This document shows, in pieces, positions 7,045 through 13,953 of a DNA stretch of 28,269 nucleotides. The notes under the pieces were generated by a model. It saw nothing but the letters and a program-made list of their open reading frames with translations, was not told where the DNA came from and ran no database searches. The stretch is from DATFPQ01 sp035264765 (GTDB taxonomy: Bacteria > Actinomycetota > Actinomycetes > Actinomycetales > Angustibacteraceae). The stretch spans positions 1 through 28,269 of the forward strand of contig DATFPQ010000163.1 of the NCBI GenBank assembly GCA_035264765.1, in the 5' to 3' direction. Position 1 is the stretch's first letter; every line of letters begins with the position of its first letter. Position numbers and translations under genes: made by a program.

Positions 7045-7165
7045 CCTGCGCGGTCCGGCACGACCGGATCGGCGGGATGCCTGCCGTCGGGACGACACGA
7101 TCGAGGGCTTCCCGCAGGACGCCGGGGAGGTGCAGTCTGGGACGTGTTCTGCGAGAGGAGCAGCG

Positions 7166-7357
7166 ATGCATGCCGTCGTAGGTGACCAGCTGCACGTCCA
7201 CGGCCGGCTCGTGGGGACGCCGGACCGGGTGGGCGAGATCGTCGATGTGCGAGGTCCGGACGGCGGACCGCCGTACCTGGTGCGCTTCCCGGACGGGCAC
7301 GAGACCCTCGTGTTCCCCGGGCCGGACGCATCCGTGGAGCACGGGTCCGAGAAGTAG
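7166..7357 (+). CDS. DUF1918 domain protein
   Basis: A 63-residue protein that is almost entirely one DUF1918 domain: VGDQLHVHGRLVG, then GEIVDVRG, GPPYLVRFPDGHE and VFPGPDA. It resembles an SH3-like small beta barrel. The family is common in actinobacteria and has no known function. ATG 7166 has a strong GAGGAG (7155-7160) 5 nt upstream. It stands alone, 121 bp after the GST-like gene, and is followed by the strong hairpin at 7531-7561. Confidence 0.9.
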   Translation: MHAVVGDQLHVHGRLVGTPDRVGEIVDVRGPDGGPPYLVRFPDGHETLVFPGPDASVEHGSEK

Positions 7358-7426
7358 CCGGCGGGCCCCGACCACCCGGAGCCCTCGCCACCGGTGCCAG
7401 CTCGCTGCCCCGTGGCGGAGTTGCTG

Positions 7427-7490
7427 TTGCGTCCGAAAAGCCGGTGTGGCGCGGCTGGTGGGCCGCGACCCACCGGCTTCTTGGACGCAA
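7427..7490. repeat. Long imperfect inverted repeat downstream of the DUF1918 gene
   Basis: Left arm 7427-7446 and right arm 7471-7490 are reverse complements over 20 bp with two mismatches. The 24-nt interior (7447-7470) holds a further pairable GCGGC/GCCGC, so the transcript could form one extended hairpin. The right arm is also the first unit of a direct repeat. It may act in termination or mRNA stability; no T-tract follows. Confidence 0.65.
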
Positions 7491-7532
7491 ACAGGGGCGT
7501 GGACGCGAACAGGGGCGGTCGGACGCGCGAAC
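7482..7532. repeat. Tandem repeat with GGACGCRAACAGGGGCG unit
   Basis: Two near-identical 18-19-bp units abut at 7482-7499 and 7500-7518. A third, truncated unit (GGACGCGCGAAC) follows at 7519-7532. A fourth, inverted copy of the GGACGCAA core is the left arm of the hairpin at 7427. This is one of several unit-specific arrays in spacers of the window. Confidence 0.65.
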
Positions 7533-7561
7533 GCCGCGTCGGGGCTGACCCGACGCGGCGT
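7531..7561. terminator. Perfect hairpin between convergent genes, likely bidirectional terminator
   Basis: Arms 7531-7543 and 7549-7561 pair perfectly over 13 bp around the loop GCTGA. The site lies between the convergent DUF1918 gene and the small membrane-protein gene (stop at 7585). There is no U-tract, which is usual for actinobacterial hairpin terminators. Confidence 0.75.
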
Positions 7562-7584
7562 CCGCGCCTTCCTTCCAACCTCGG

Positions 7585-7758
7585 TTACTCCTGTCGCCGG
7601 CTTCCGCGCCGAAGCGTGACCACGATGCCGACCAGCCCGGCCACGACCAGGACTGCCGGGCCGAAGACCGACGCATCCGGCAGGCTCAGCACCTCGCTCT
7701 GGACCAGCGCCCACAGTGCGGCGACGCCGAGGAACACCAACCCGAACACCAGGGACAT
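7585..7758 (-). CDS. Small two-helix membrane protein
   Basis: A 57-residue protein consisting of two hydrophobic segments (LVFGLVFLGVAALWALVQ and VFGPAVLVVAGLVGIVVTL) and a short basic tail (RRGSRRQE). No named family was recognised. Small two-helix proteins of this type often follow PspC-domain genes in actinobacteria, and here it lies directly downstream of one: only 10 bp separate its ATG 7758 from the PspC stop at 7769. An in-frame GTG immediately upstream (7761) is an equally good start. It is probably co-transcribed with the PspC gene and functions with it at the membrane. Confidence 0.7.
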   Translation of the reverse strand: MSLVFGLVFLGVAALWALVQSEVLSLPDASVFGPAVLVVAGLVGIVVTLRRGSRRQE

Positions 7759-7768
7759 CACGTCCGTC

Positions 7769-9478
7769 TCATGCCGTCGCACGACGCACCTCCAGATGGC
7801 CGACACCGGCCTGCAGCTCCAGTTCTAGGGTCCCGCCCCCGGCGCCGTCCGCGCCCAGGTCGGTGATGGTGCGGTCGGTTCCGAACCCGCCGTTGCCTGC
7901 TCCGAGCAGCTCCACCGCGCCGACACCGGTGCTGGCGTGCACGGTGAGGTCGACGTCCTGCGGCACGGTGACGACGATCTCCCCGAAGCCGATGTGCGCG
8001 CCCATCCGCGCGGACTGGCCCTCGAACGGCACCGCCCTGAGGTCGTACCGCACCTGGCCGGCGCCGAAGTCGGCGTTGGCCGGCAGCTCGCTGACCGATG
8101 TGGGCCTCAGGAAGAGGTCGACATCGTCGCGGTCTCGCCGGCCCTGCCAGGGGCTGGCGACCGCCGCGACGAGGGTCACCACGGCCAGGACCAGGCCGAC
8201 CCAGACCAGGCCGCGGGCCCGACCCCGCCACGCGCCGACCAGCAGCCCGATACCGATCACGGTCAGAGCCAGCGCCGGGTAGGCGCCGTCGGGCGGGTTC
8301 GCGCCGGACCCGTCCACCGCGGCCAGCACGCCCAGCGCCAGCAGTACGGCGCTGATGGTCAGGCCACCGAGCATGGAGCGCTCGCGCGGGGGAGCCGGTG
8401 GCAACGGGGGCTGCGGCGGCGCGGGGGGCGACCCGGGCGGCCCTTGCCACGGGGGTGCGGCGCTCGCGGTCGAGGGGGACACCCCGGGCGTCGTGGGCAG
8501 CGGCGCGGTGGCACCAGCTCGAGTCGAGCCGGTTCCTTCCCCCAGCGCCTGGGAGCCTGCCGCGGTGGAGCCGGCACCAGTAGCAGCCAGCGCCGTCGAA
8601 CCTGGCGCCGTCGAACCTGGCGTCGTCGAACCTGGCGCCGTCGCACCCGGTGCCGTCGCCATGAACGCGGTGGCGCCCGATGACGGCATCGACGAGCCGC
8701 CGGGGACTGCACCGGCCGGGGCCGGTCCGGTCCCGAGTGCACCGGGGGGAGCCGGATCGCGCATCAGGTAGACGGCGAAGCCGACGACGGCGAGCGCCAG
8801 GAGCAGCGGTCCGTCCCAGCGCCGGAACGCGGAGAGGATGCCGAGCGTGACGGCGACCGCGAGCACGACCGCGAGCAGCACGGTCCGGGACGACCGGCGC
8901 CCGCTCTGCCCGTAGGTCAGCTGAGAACCCAGCGACGGCTCGCCGTCGTCCACGGGCAGCAGCAGCCAACCGAGCGCGTAGAGCACGATTCCGGCGCCGC
9001 CGAACAGCGTGAGCACCACGGCGATCACGCGCAGCAGCAGCGGGTCGATGCCGAGGCCCCGGGCCACGCCGCCGCAGACGCCCGCGACGACGCGCTCGTG
9101 GCGGCTGCGGCGCAGGCCGCGGAGCCGCTCGGTCAGCCGGTCACCCGCGCTGGGCTGGCTCCACGGGGGAGGCGGAGGCGGTGACGGCGGGGGAGGCGGT
9201 GCAGGCGCGCCGTACGGGGGCGGCGGCGGAGATCCCGACGGCGGAGATCCCGACGGCGGAGATCCCGACGGCGCAGATCCCGACGGCGCAGATCCCGGCG
9301 GCGGAGAAGCCGGCGGGGGGGCCGAGCCGGCGCCGCCGGGCTGGGCCGTGGCGCCGGACTCTGCTGGGGCGCCGGACTGTGCCGGCTGAGGATTTGGTGC
9401 CAGCGGTCCTGATGCCTGAGGCTGTGGCCCTTCGTGCTGTGAGTTGCGGGACTCGGGAGGTTCCGGGGTGTGGTCCAT
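7769..9478 (-). CDS. PspC-domain membrane protein with LiaF-like C-terminal domain
   Basis: A 569-residue protein in five parts. Residues 1-110 are Pro/Gly/Ser-rich and include a GSAPS/GSPPS pentapeptide array. A PspC domain spans about 120-175 (RHERVVAGVCGGVARGLGIDPLLLRVIAVVL...). Two more helices lie near 198-240. A second low-complexity region at 241-366 has APGST repeats. Three helices lie at 368-443. The C-terminal 120 residues form a beta-rich domain (VRYDLRAV, HIGFGEIVVTVPQDVDLTVHASTGVGAVELLG) like that of LiaF/DUF4097 proteins. Such proteins are thought to sense or restrain envelope-stress signalling. It is divergent from a PspC-fused histidine kinase, so it is probably that kinase's regulator or output. 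Low-complexity stretches make the exact boundaries soft. Confidence 0.88.
   Translation of the reverse strand: MDHTPEPPESRNSQHEGPQPQASGPLAPNPQPAQSGAPAESGATAQPGGAGSAPPPASPPPGSAPSGSAPSGSPPSGSPPSGSPPPPPYGAPAPPPPPSPPPPPPWSQPSAGDRLTERLRGLRRSRHERVVAGVCGGVARGLGIDPLLLRVIAVVLTLFGGAGIVLYALGWLLLPVDDGEPSLGSQLTYGQSGRRSSRTVLLAVVLAVAVTLGILSAFRRWDGPLLLALAVVGFAVYLMRDPAPPGALGTGPAPAGAVPGGSSMPSSGATAFMATAPGATAPGSTTPGSTAPGSTALAATGAGSTAAGSQALGEGTGSTRAGATAPLPTTPGVSPSTASAAPPWQGPPGSPPAPPQPPLPPAPPRERSMLGGLTISAVLLALGVLAAVDGSGANPPDGAYPALALTVIGIGLLVGAWRGRARGLVWVGLVLAVVTLVAAVASPWQGRRDRDDVDLFLRPTSVSELPANADFGAGQVRYDLRAVPFEGQSARMGAHIGFGEIVVTVPQDVDLTVHASTGVGAVELLGAGNGGFGTDRTITDLGADGAGGGTLELELQAGVGHLEVRRATA
8592..8666. repeat. 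15-bp tandem array inside the PspC gene, APGST-encoding
   Basis: Units with consensus GCCGTCGAACCTGGC on the plus strand: 8592-8606, 8607-8621, 8622-8636, then diverged copies at 8637-8651 and 8652-8666. On the coding strand they give the pentapeptide repeat APGST in the extramembrane linker. The near-identity at DNA level indicates recent slippage expansion. Confidence 0.8.
9225..9314. repeat. 15-bp tandem array inside the PspC gene, proline-rich N-terminus
   Basis: Six abutting 15-bp units, consensus GGCGGAGATCCCGAC on the plus strand, with the last two or three diverged (GGCGCAGATCCCGGC, GGCGGAGAAGCCGGC). They encode the GSAPS/GSPPS repeats of the cytoplasmic N-terminus. Copy number is likely to vary between strains. 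Confidence 0.85.
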
Positions 9479-9514
9479 GCCGTCGATCGTGCTCGCCGCC
9501 GCGGTGGGGAACCA

Positions 9515-9530
9515 TCAGGGACGACCCTGA
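9515..9530. promoter_or_regulatory. Candidate response-regulator operator (palindrome) in the PspC/kinase promoter
   Basis: TCAGGG-ACGA-CCCTGA is a perfect 6+6 inverted repeat in the 143-bp divergent gap. It lies 36 bp upstream of the PspC start and 91 bp upstream of the kinase start. NarL/LuxR-type regulators such as the one encoded at 10994 bind paired inverted half-sites of about this size. Regulation of both genes from this site is inference. Confidence 0.5.
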
Positions 9531-9621
9531 GCGCCCCCTGGGCGCGGCCCTGGGAGAACCGGCCGGAGCACCGGGAGGTCCCCGTTCCGGCCGGGGGTGG
9601 GCACGCGGGAGGATCACCTTC

Positions 9622-10947
9622 GTGACCACCGGAGCGCCCTCGGCCGCCGACTCGACCGCGGCCGATCCCGATCGGCCGGCGCTGCGGCGCCGGCTGGACG
9701 GGCGGCTGCTCGGGGGCGTCGCCGCCGGCCTCGCCGACCACCTCCGCCTGGACGTCCTCCACGTGCGGGTCGCCTTTGCCCTGCTCAGCGGGATTGCCGG
9801 GTTCGGCGTGGCGCTGTACGGCGCGCTGTGGGTGGTCGTCCCGGTCGAGTCCCCGACCGAGCGCGCCGAAGCGGCCGGCCTGGCCGCGGCCAGCCGCGCC
9901 GGTCGTCGGCCGTGGCGAGCGACCCGCCGCGGCGACCTCGGCCAGCTGGTGGCCTTCGGCGCGTTCGGCCTCGGCCTGGTGCTGCTGCTCAACACCGTCG
10001 GCGCGGGCCTGCCGCTGCTCGTGCTCGTTCCGCTGCTCATTGCGGCCGCCGGCCTGGCGCTGCTTTGGTCGCAGGCCGACGCGACCGAGCGGGCCAGGCT
10101 GCTGCCCCCGCAGCTGACCCCTGACGGCGCCGCACGCGGCGGGCGCGCCGCCCGCCTGCTCACCGTCGTACGCGTGGTCGGGGGCCTGGCCCTGGTCGGC
10201 GTCGCGGTCCTTGTGTTCCTCGTCGGCAGCGGCCGGCAGACCGCGGTCGGTGAGGCGCTGGTGCTCCTGGTCGTCGTCGGGCTGGGGCTGGCTCTCGTCG
10301 TCGGCCCGCTGCTGTGGCGGCTGCTGCGCCAGCTGGAGGACGAGCGCCGAGAGCGGCTGCTGACTCAGCAGCGGGCGGACGTCGCGGCGCACCTGCACGA
10401 CTCCGTGCTGCAGACGCTGGCGCTGATCCAGCGCAAGGCCCAGGACCCACGGGCAGTCGTGGCGCTGGCGCGTGCCCAGGAGCGCGACCTGCGGATCTGG
10501 CTGTTCGAGCCGGAGGCGGCGCGGCGCAGCACCCTGCGGGCCGAGCTCGAGGACACCGCGGCCCAGGTGGAGCAGGCGCACGGCGTCCCGGTGGAGGTCG
10601 TGGTGGTCGGGGACTGCCCGCTGGACGGCCGGCTGCCGGCGCTGGTCCGCGCGGCCCGGGAGGCAATGGTGAACGCGGCCCGGCACTCGGGCGCCCCGGT
10701 CGTCGACGTCTTCGCCGAGTGCGTGGGGGACTCCGTCGAGGTGTTCGTCCGCGACCGCGGCAAGGGCTTCGACCCGGCGACGGTGCCCGCCGACCGGATG
10801 GGCCTGGCCGGGTCCGTCGTCGGGAGGATGGAGCGGCACGGCGGGACGGCCCGGGTGCGATCCGCGCCGGGTGAGGGAACCGAGGTGTCACTGTCGATGC
10901 CGCGTCCGCAGCCGGGCGCCGCCGCGACCGAGGAGGAGGACGCATGA
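9622..10947 (+). CDS. PspC-fused sensor histidine kinase (NarL/LiaS type)
   Basis: A 441-residue membrane kinase. GTG 9622 is preceded by GGGAGGA (9607-9613) 8 nt away; the frame stays open upstream only because it shadows the divergent gene. Residues 20-75 are a PspC domain (LRRRLDGRLLGGVAAGLADHLRLD...). Helices follow near 108-150 and 180-230. A dimerisation/phosphoacceptor segment (RADVAAHLHDSVLQTLALIQRKA) has H259 as the likely phosphorylated residue. The HATPase_c part has REAMVNAARHSG (N-box), DRGKGFDP (G1) and GLAGSVVGRMERHGG. With the downstream regulator it forms a two-component system; the PspC fusion suggests membrane-stress sensing, perhaps together with the divergent PspC protein. 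Confidence 0.92.
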   Translation: MTTGAPSAADSTAADPDRPALRRRLDGRLLGGVAAGLADHLRLDVLHVRVAFALLSGIAGFGVALYGALWVVVPVESPTERAEAAGLAAASRAGRRPWRATRRGDLGQLVAFGAFGLGLVLLLNTVGAGLPLLVLVPLLIAAAGLALLWSQADATERARLLPPQLTPDGAARGGRAARLLTVVRVVGGLALVGVAVLVFLVGSGRQTAVGEALVLLVVVGLGLALVVGPLLWRLLRQLEDERRERLLTQQRADVAAHLHDSVLQTLALIQRKAQDPRAVVALARAQERDLRIWLFEPEAARRSTLRAELEDTAAQVEQAHGVPVEVVVVGDCPLDGRLPALVRAAREAMVNAARHSGAPVVDVFAECVGDSVEVFVRDRGKGFDPATVPADRMGLAGSVVGRMERHGGTARVRSAPGEGTEVSLSMPRPQPGAAATEEEDA

Positions 10948-10993
10948 ACGAGCGACATTCCGCGCCGCGCTTATGGGGCGGTAGGGCCCCACG

Positions 10994-11650
10994 ATGACAC
11001 AGCAGGGGAGTACACGGGTGCGGGTGCTCGTGGTCGACGACCACGCGATGTTCCGCAGCGGGGTCCGCACCGAGATTGGGGACGCCGTCGAGGTTGTCGG
11101 CGAGGCGGCCGACGTGGAGGAGGCGGTGACCGCCGTCGTGCAGCTGCAGCCGGACGTCGTGCTGCTCGACGTCCACCTCCCCGGCGGTGGCGGCGTCGAG
11201 GTGCTGCGTCGCTGCGCGCACCAGGGCGTGCCCGCTCGCTTCCTGGCCCTGTCCGTCAGCGACGCCGCGCAGGACGTCATCGGCGTCATCCGCGCAGGCG
11301 CCCGCGGCTACGTCACCAAGACGATCACCGGGGACGAGCTGGTCGCGGCCATCGGACGGGTCGCGGATGGCGACGCGGTGTTCAGCCCGCGCCTGGCCGG
11401 GTTCGTTCTCGACGCGTTCGCGGGCGCCGCGGAGGTTCCGTCGGTCGACCCTGAGCTGGACCTGCTGAGCGCCCGGGAGCGCGAGGTCATGCGGCTGATC
11501 GCACGTGGTTACGCCTACAAAGAGGTGGCGCGTGAACTGTTCATCTCGGTGAAGACAGTGGAGACCCACGTGTCATCGGTGCTGCGCAAGCTCCAGCTGT
11601 CCAGTCGCCACGAGCTGACCGCCTGGGCCGCCGACCGACGGCTGCTGTAG
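10994..11650 (+). CDS. LuxR/NarL-type response regulator
   Basis: A 218-residue regulator. The receiver domain begins VRVLVVDDHAMFRSGV, has the acidic pair DD at 15-16, the phosphorylation site D59 in DVVLLDVHLPG, and the conserved lysine in GYVTKTI. The C-terminal LuxR HTH is complete: LSAREREVMRLIARGYAYKEVARELFISVKTVETHVSSVLRKL. It begins 46 bp after the kinase gene and is clearly its partner. ATG 10994 has only a weak upstream GGTAGGG, so translation may depend partly on coupling. The TCAGGG palindrome at 9515-9530 is its best candidate binding site in the window. Confidence 0.94.
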   Translation: MTQQGSTRVRVLVVDDHAMFRSGVRTEIGDAVEVVGEAADVEEAVTAVVQLQPDVVLLDVHLPGGGGVEVLRRCAHQGVPARFLALSVSDAAQDVIGVIRAGARGYVTKTITGDELVAAIGRVADGDAVFSPRLAGFVLDAFAGAAEVPSVDPELDLLSAREREVMRLIARGYAYKEVARELFISVKTVETHVSSVLRKLQLSSRHELTAWAADRRLL

Positions 11651-11727
11651 CGAAGTTCCCAGCCCGTTTCCGCACCGTTCGCCCGCAGACCTTCCTCGGT
11701 GACCGGTTCGGGAGTTCACTGACCGCT

Positions 11728-12888
11728 ATGCACCTTCGTCGCCGTTCCGCCGTCGCGCTCACCGCTGTCACCCTCGCCACGGTTCTGCCTCTCTCGCAGC
11801 CCGTCACCGCCACGTCCGCCGACCACGACCGCCAGCGCGCCGCCGTGACCGGCCCGCTGGTCATCGGCCACCGTGGCGCGTCTGGCTATCGGCCCGAGCA
11901 CACCCTGGCCTCGTACGAGCTCGCCGCCCGGATGGGGGCCGACTACATCGAGCCCGACCTGGTCTCCACCAAGGACCACGTGCTGGTCGCCCGGCACGAG
12001 AACGAGATCGGCGGCACGACGAACGTCGGCGACCACCGAGAGTTCGCGGGCCGCAAGACGACGAAGACGATCGACGGCGTCGCCGTGACCGGGTGGTTCA
12101 CCGAGGACTTCACGCTCGCCGAGCTGAAGACCTTGCGCGCCAAGGAGCGGCTGCCGGAGATCCGGCAGGAGAACACGATCTACGACGGCCGCTTCCAGAT
12201 CCCGACCTTCGCCGAGGTCCTCCGGCTGCGCGACCGGCTGTCCCGGCAGCTGCACCGCCAGGTGGGCGTGTACCCGGAGACCAAGCACCCGACGTACTTC
12301 CGGTCGATCGGCCTGCCGCTGGAGCGGCGGGTGATCCGGGCGCTCAGCCGAGCCGGCCTGAACGAGCCGAAGGCCCCGGTTTACGTGCAGTCGTTCGAGC
12401 CGAGCAACCTGGTGCTGATGAACAACGCCCTTGGGCTGCGCACCCGTACCACCTTCCTCACGTCGGCCACAGGCGCTCCGTATGACACGGTGGCGGCCGG
12501 CCACCCGGTGCCGTATGCGACCCTGGTCTCGCCGCCCGGGCTGCTGACGCTGAAGGTGGGTGGCATCGATGGTCTCGGCCCGGACAAGAACCAGGTGATC
12601 CCGCGCCGCGCCGACAACACGCTCGGCACGCCGACCTCCCTCGTGCGCGATGCGCACGCCGTCGGTATGACCGTGCACCCGTACACGTTCCGCGCGGAGA
12701 ACACTTTCCTCCCGGTCGACTACCGCAAGGGCACGAACGACGCGGACTACGGGCGCGCCATCGACGAGCAGGTGACGTTCCTGCGCGCCGGGATTGACGG
12801 GGTCTTCACTGACCAGCCGGACATCGGCGTCGTGGCCCGGGACGAGTTCCTCGGCCGGACCGCAGCCGCCCACCGCGCAGCGGCTTGA
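11728..12888 (+). CDS. Secreted glycerophosphodiester phosphodiesterase
   Basis: A 386-residue exported GlpQ-type enzyme that releases glycerol-3-phosphate from glycerophosphodiesters outside the membrane. An arginine-rich signal peptide (MHLRRRSAVALTAVTLATVLPLS...) is followed by the catalytic signature GHRGASGYRPEHTLASY with H48 and R49. Metal-binding E75 and D77 lie in YIEPDLV, and the second catalytic H90 in ARHENEIGGTT. PETKHPTYF and GIDGVFTDQPD mark the later barrel strands. Length and order fit periplasmic GlpQ. ATG 11728 lacks a well-spaced Shine-Dalgarno (GGGAG is 13 nt away). The last codons run into a 23-bp tandem array that also reaches the convergent gene's stop. Confidence 0.93.
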   Translation: MHLRRRSAVALTAVTLATVLPLSQPVTATSADHDRQRAAVTGPLVIGHRGASGYRPEHTLASYELAARMGADYIEPDLVSTKDHVLVARHENEIGGTTNVGDHREFAGRKTTKTIDGVAVTGWFTEDFTLAELKTLRAKERLPEIRQENTIYDGRFQIPTFAEVLRLRDRLSRQLHRQVGVYPETKHPTYFRSIGLPLERRVIRALSRAGLNEPKAPVYVQSFEPSNLVLMNNALGLRTRTTFLTSATGAPYDTVAAGHPVPYATLVSPPGLLTLKVGGIDGLGPDKNQVIPRRADNTLGTPTSLVRDAHAVGMTVHPYTFRAENTFLPVDYRKGTNDADYGRAIDEQVTFLRAGIDGVFTDQPDIGVVARDEFLGRTAAAHRAAA

Positions 12889-12940
12889 AACCTAATCGCG
12901 CAGCGGCCTAAAGATCACTGGCAGCGGCCTGAACCCTGCT
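12875..12940. repeat. 23-bp tandem array joining two convergent stop codons
   Basis: Three units, consensus GCGCAGCGGCCTGAAACCTAATC: 12875-12897, 12898-12920 and a shortened 12921-12940. The first contains the last four codons and TGA of the phosphodiesterase, and the third ends at the first base of the glycosyltransferase stop. The whole 51-bp spacer is thus repeat. No strong hairpin is visible. Confidence 0.75.
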
Positions 12941-13953
12941 CAAGCCCGGACGGCGAGCTCCTCGGCCTCGGGCAGCTGCGCCAGCCGGCGGCGCAGCGCC
13001 CGGGGCGAGTGTGCGGCCGTGCGCAGCCGGCGCCCGTGGTAGCGGACGCCCCCACGGGCCAGCGCGCCAAGGGCGACCCAGGAGCACACCCCGCGCTCCA
13101 GCACCCAGGCCGGCGCCCACAGCGGGACGTCGGCAGGCACCAGCCGGGCGGCGCCGGCCCGCTGTCGGCCCGACTCTGCGAGGCCGACCAGAGCCACGGC
13201 GACGCCGAGCAGCGCGGTCGGCCGGCGGACCGCGAGGAAGACGGCGCCGGGCACGGTCGCCAGGGCCGCGGTCAGCCGCCACGGCTGGGCGACGTCGTCG
13301 TACGCCTGCCGAACCCGCTGCGACCAGAAGTGCCGGGCGGTCGGCGGCTGTCGGGGCACCAGAACCTGTGGAGCGTCGACGACCCGGGCCCCTGCCGCGC
13401 GCAGCGTGCGCACGAGCTCGAGGTTCTCGAACAGCACGTCGGCATCCCAGCCCGAGGTGCGCCGCAGCGCGCTGCGGCGGACGCCGAACGTGCCGGGCCA
13501 GTCGGCGGCGACCGCACGGTTGAGCAGCGACCGGGCCCCGTCCCAGCGGGCGTGCCAGGGCCACGACGAGAACACGTTCTGCGGGCGCACCAGGTCGGCG
13601 TCACCCAGCAGCACCACGACGTCGACGAGCGTGGCCAGGTCGTACCGCACGTCGTCGTCCGCGAGAATCACCAGCTCGTGCCGCGCCAGGTGCACGCCTG
13701 TCATGGCGCCGACGACCTTGCCGTTGATACCCGGCAATGGTCCAGGCGCGACGTGGCGCACGAGGGACTGCCAGGCGTCCCGGTGCTCGCCGAAGCGCTC
13801 GGGCCGGGACCCGTCCACGACCGTCACGTCGGCGTGCCGCGACAGCGTGGTGAGGTAGGCGGTCATCTCCTCGAGGTTCCGGCTGTGCGTCGCGTCGTCC
13901 CCGCCGTCCCACCGCAGCGGGACGACGACCTCGACCGGGAGCCGCACGATCAT
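12940..13953 (-). CDS. Glycosyltransferase family 2-like protein
   Basis: A 337-residue protein with a GT-A core. VEVVVPLRWDGGDDATHSRNLEEM begins the Rossmann-like nucleotide-binding region. VTVVDGS is an early strand, and LVILADDDVRYD supplies the DxD metal motif at D99-D101. GTFGVRRSALRRTSGWDADVLFENLELVRTL is the acceptor-side helix region seen in polymerising and lipid-linked GT2 enzymes. The C-terminal 110 residues include hydrophobic segments (ALATVPGAVFLAVRRP, ALLGVAVALVGLAE) that probably anchor it to the membrane. Donor and acceptor are unknown. Its ATG overlaps the stop of the upstream oxidase gene (ATGA), so the two are translationally coupled and probably act together. Confidence 0.82.
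   Translation of the reverse strand: MIVRLPVEVVVPLRWDGGDDATHSRNLEEMTAYLTTLSRHADVTVVDGSRPERFGEHRDAWQSLVRHVAPGPLPGINGKVVGAMTGVHLARHELVILADDDVRYDLATLVDVVVLLGDADLVRPQNVFSSWPWHARWDGARSLLNRAVAADWPGTFGVRRSALRRTSGWDADVLFENLELVRTLRAAGARVVDAPQVLVPRQPPTARHFWSQRVRQAYDDVAQPWRLTAALATVPGAVFLAVRRPTALLGVAVALVGLAESGRQRAGAARLVPADVPLWAPAWVLERGVCSWVALGALARGGVRYHGRRLRTAAHSPRALRRRLAQLPEAEELAVRA

Noticed and set aside
9181..9621. N-terminal extension of the histidine kinase
   Set aside because: It translates the antisense of the PspC gene's proline-rich array; GTG 9622 with GGGAGGA upstream is the credible start.
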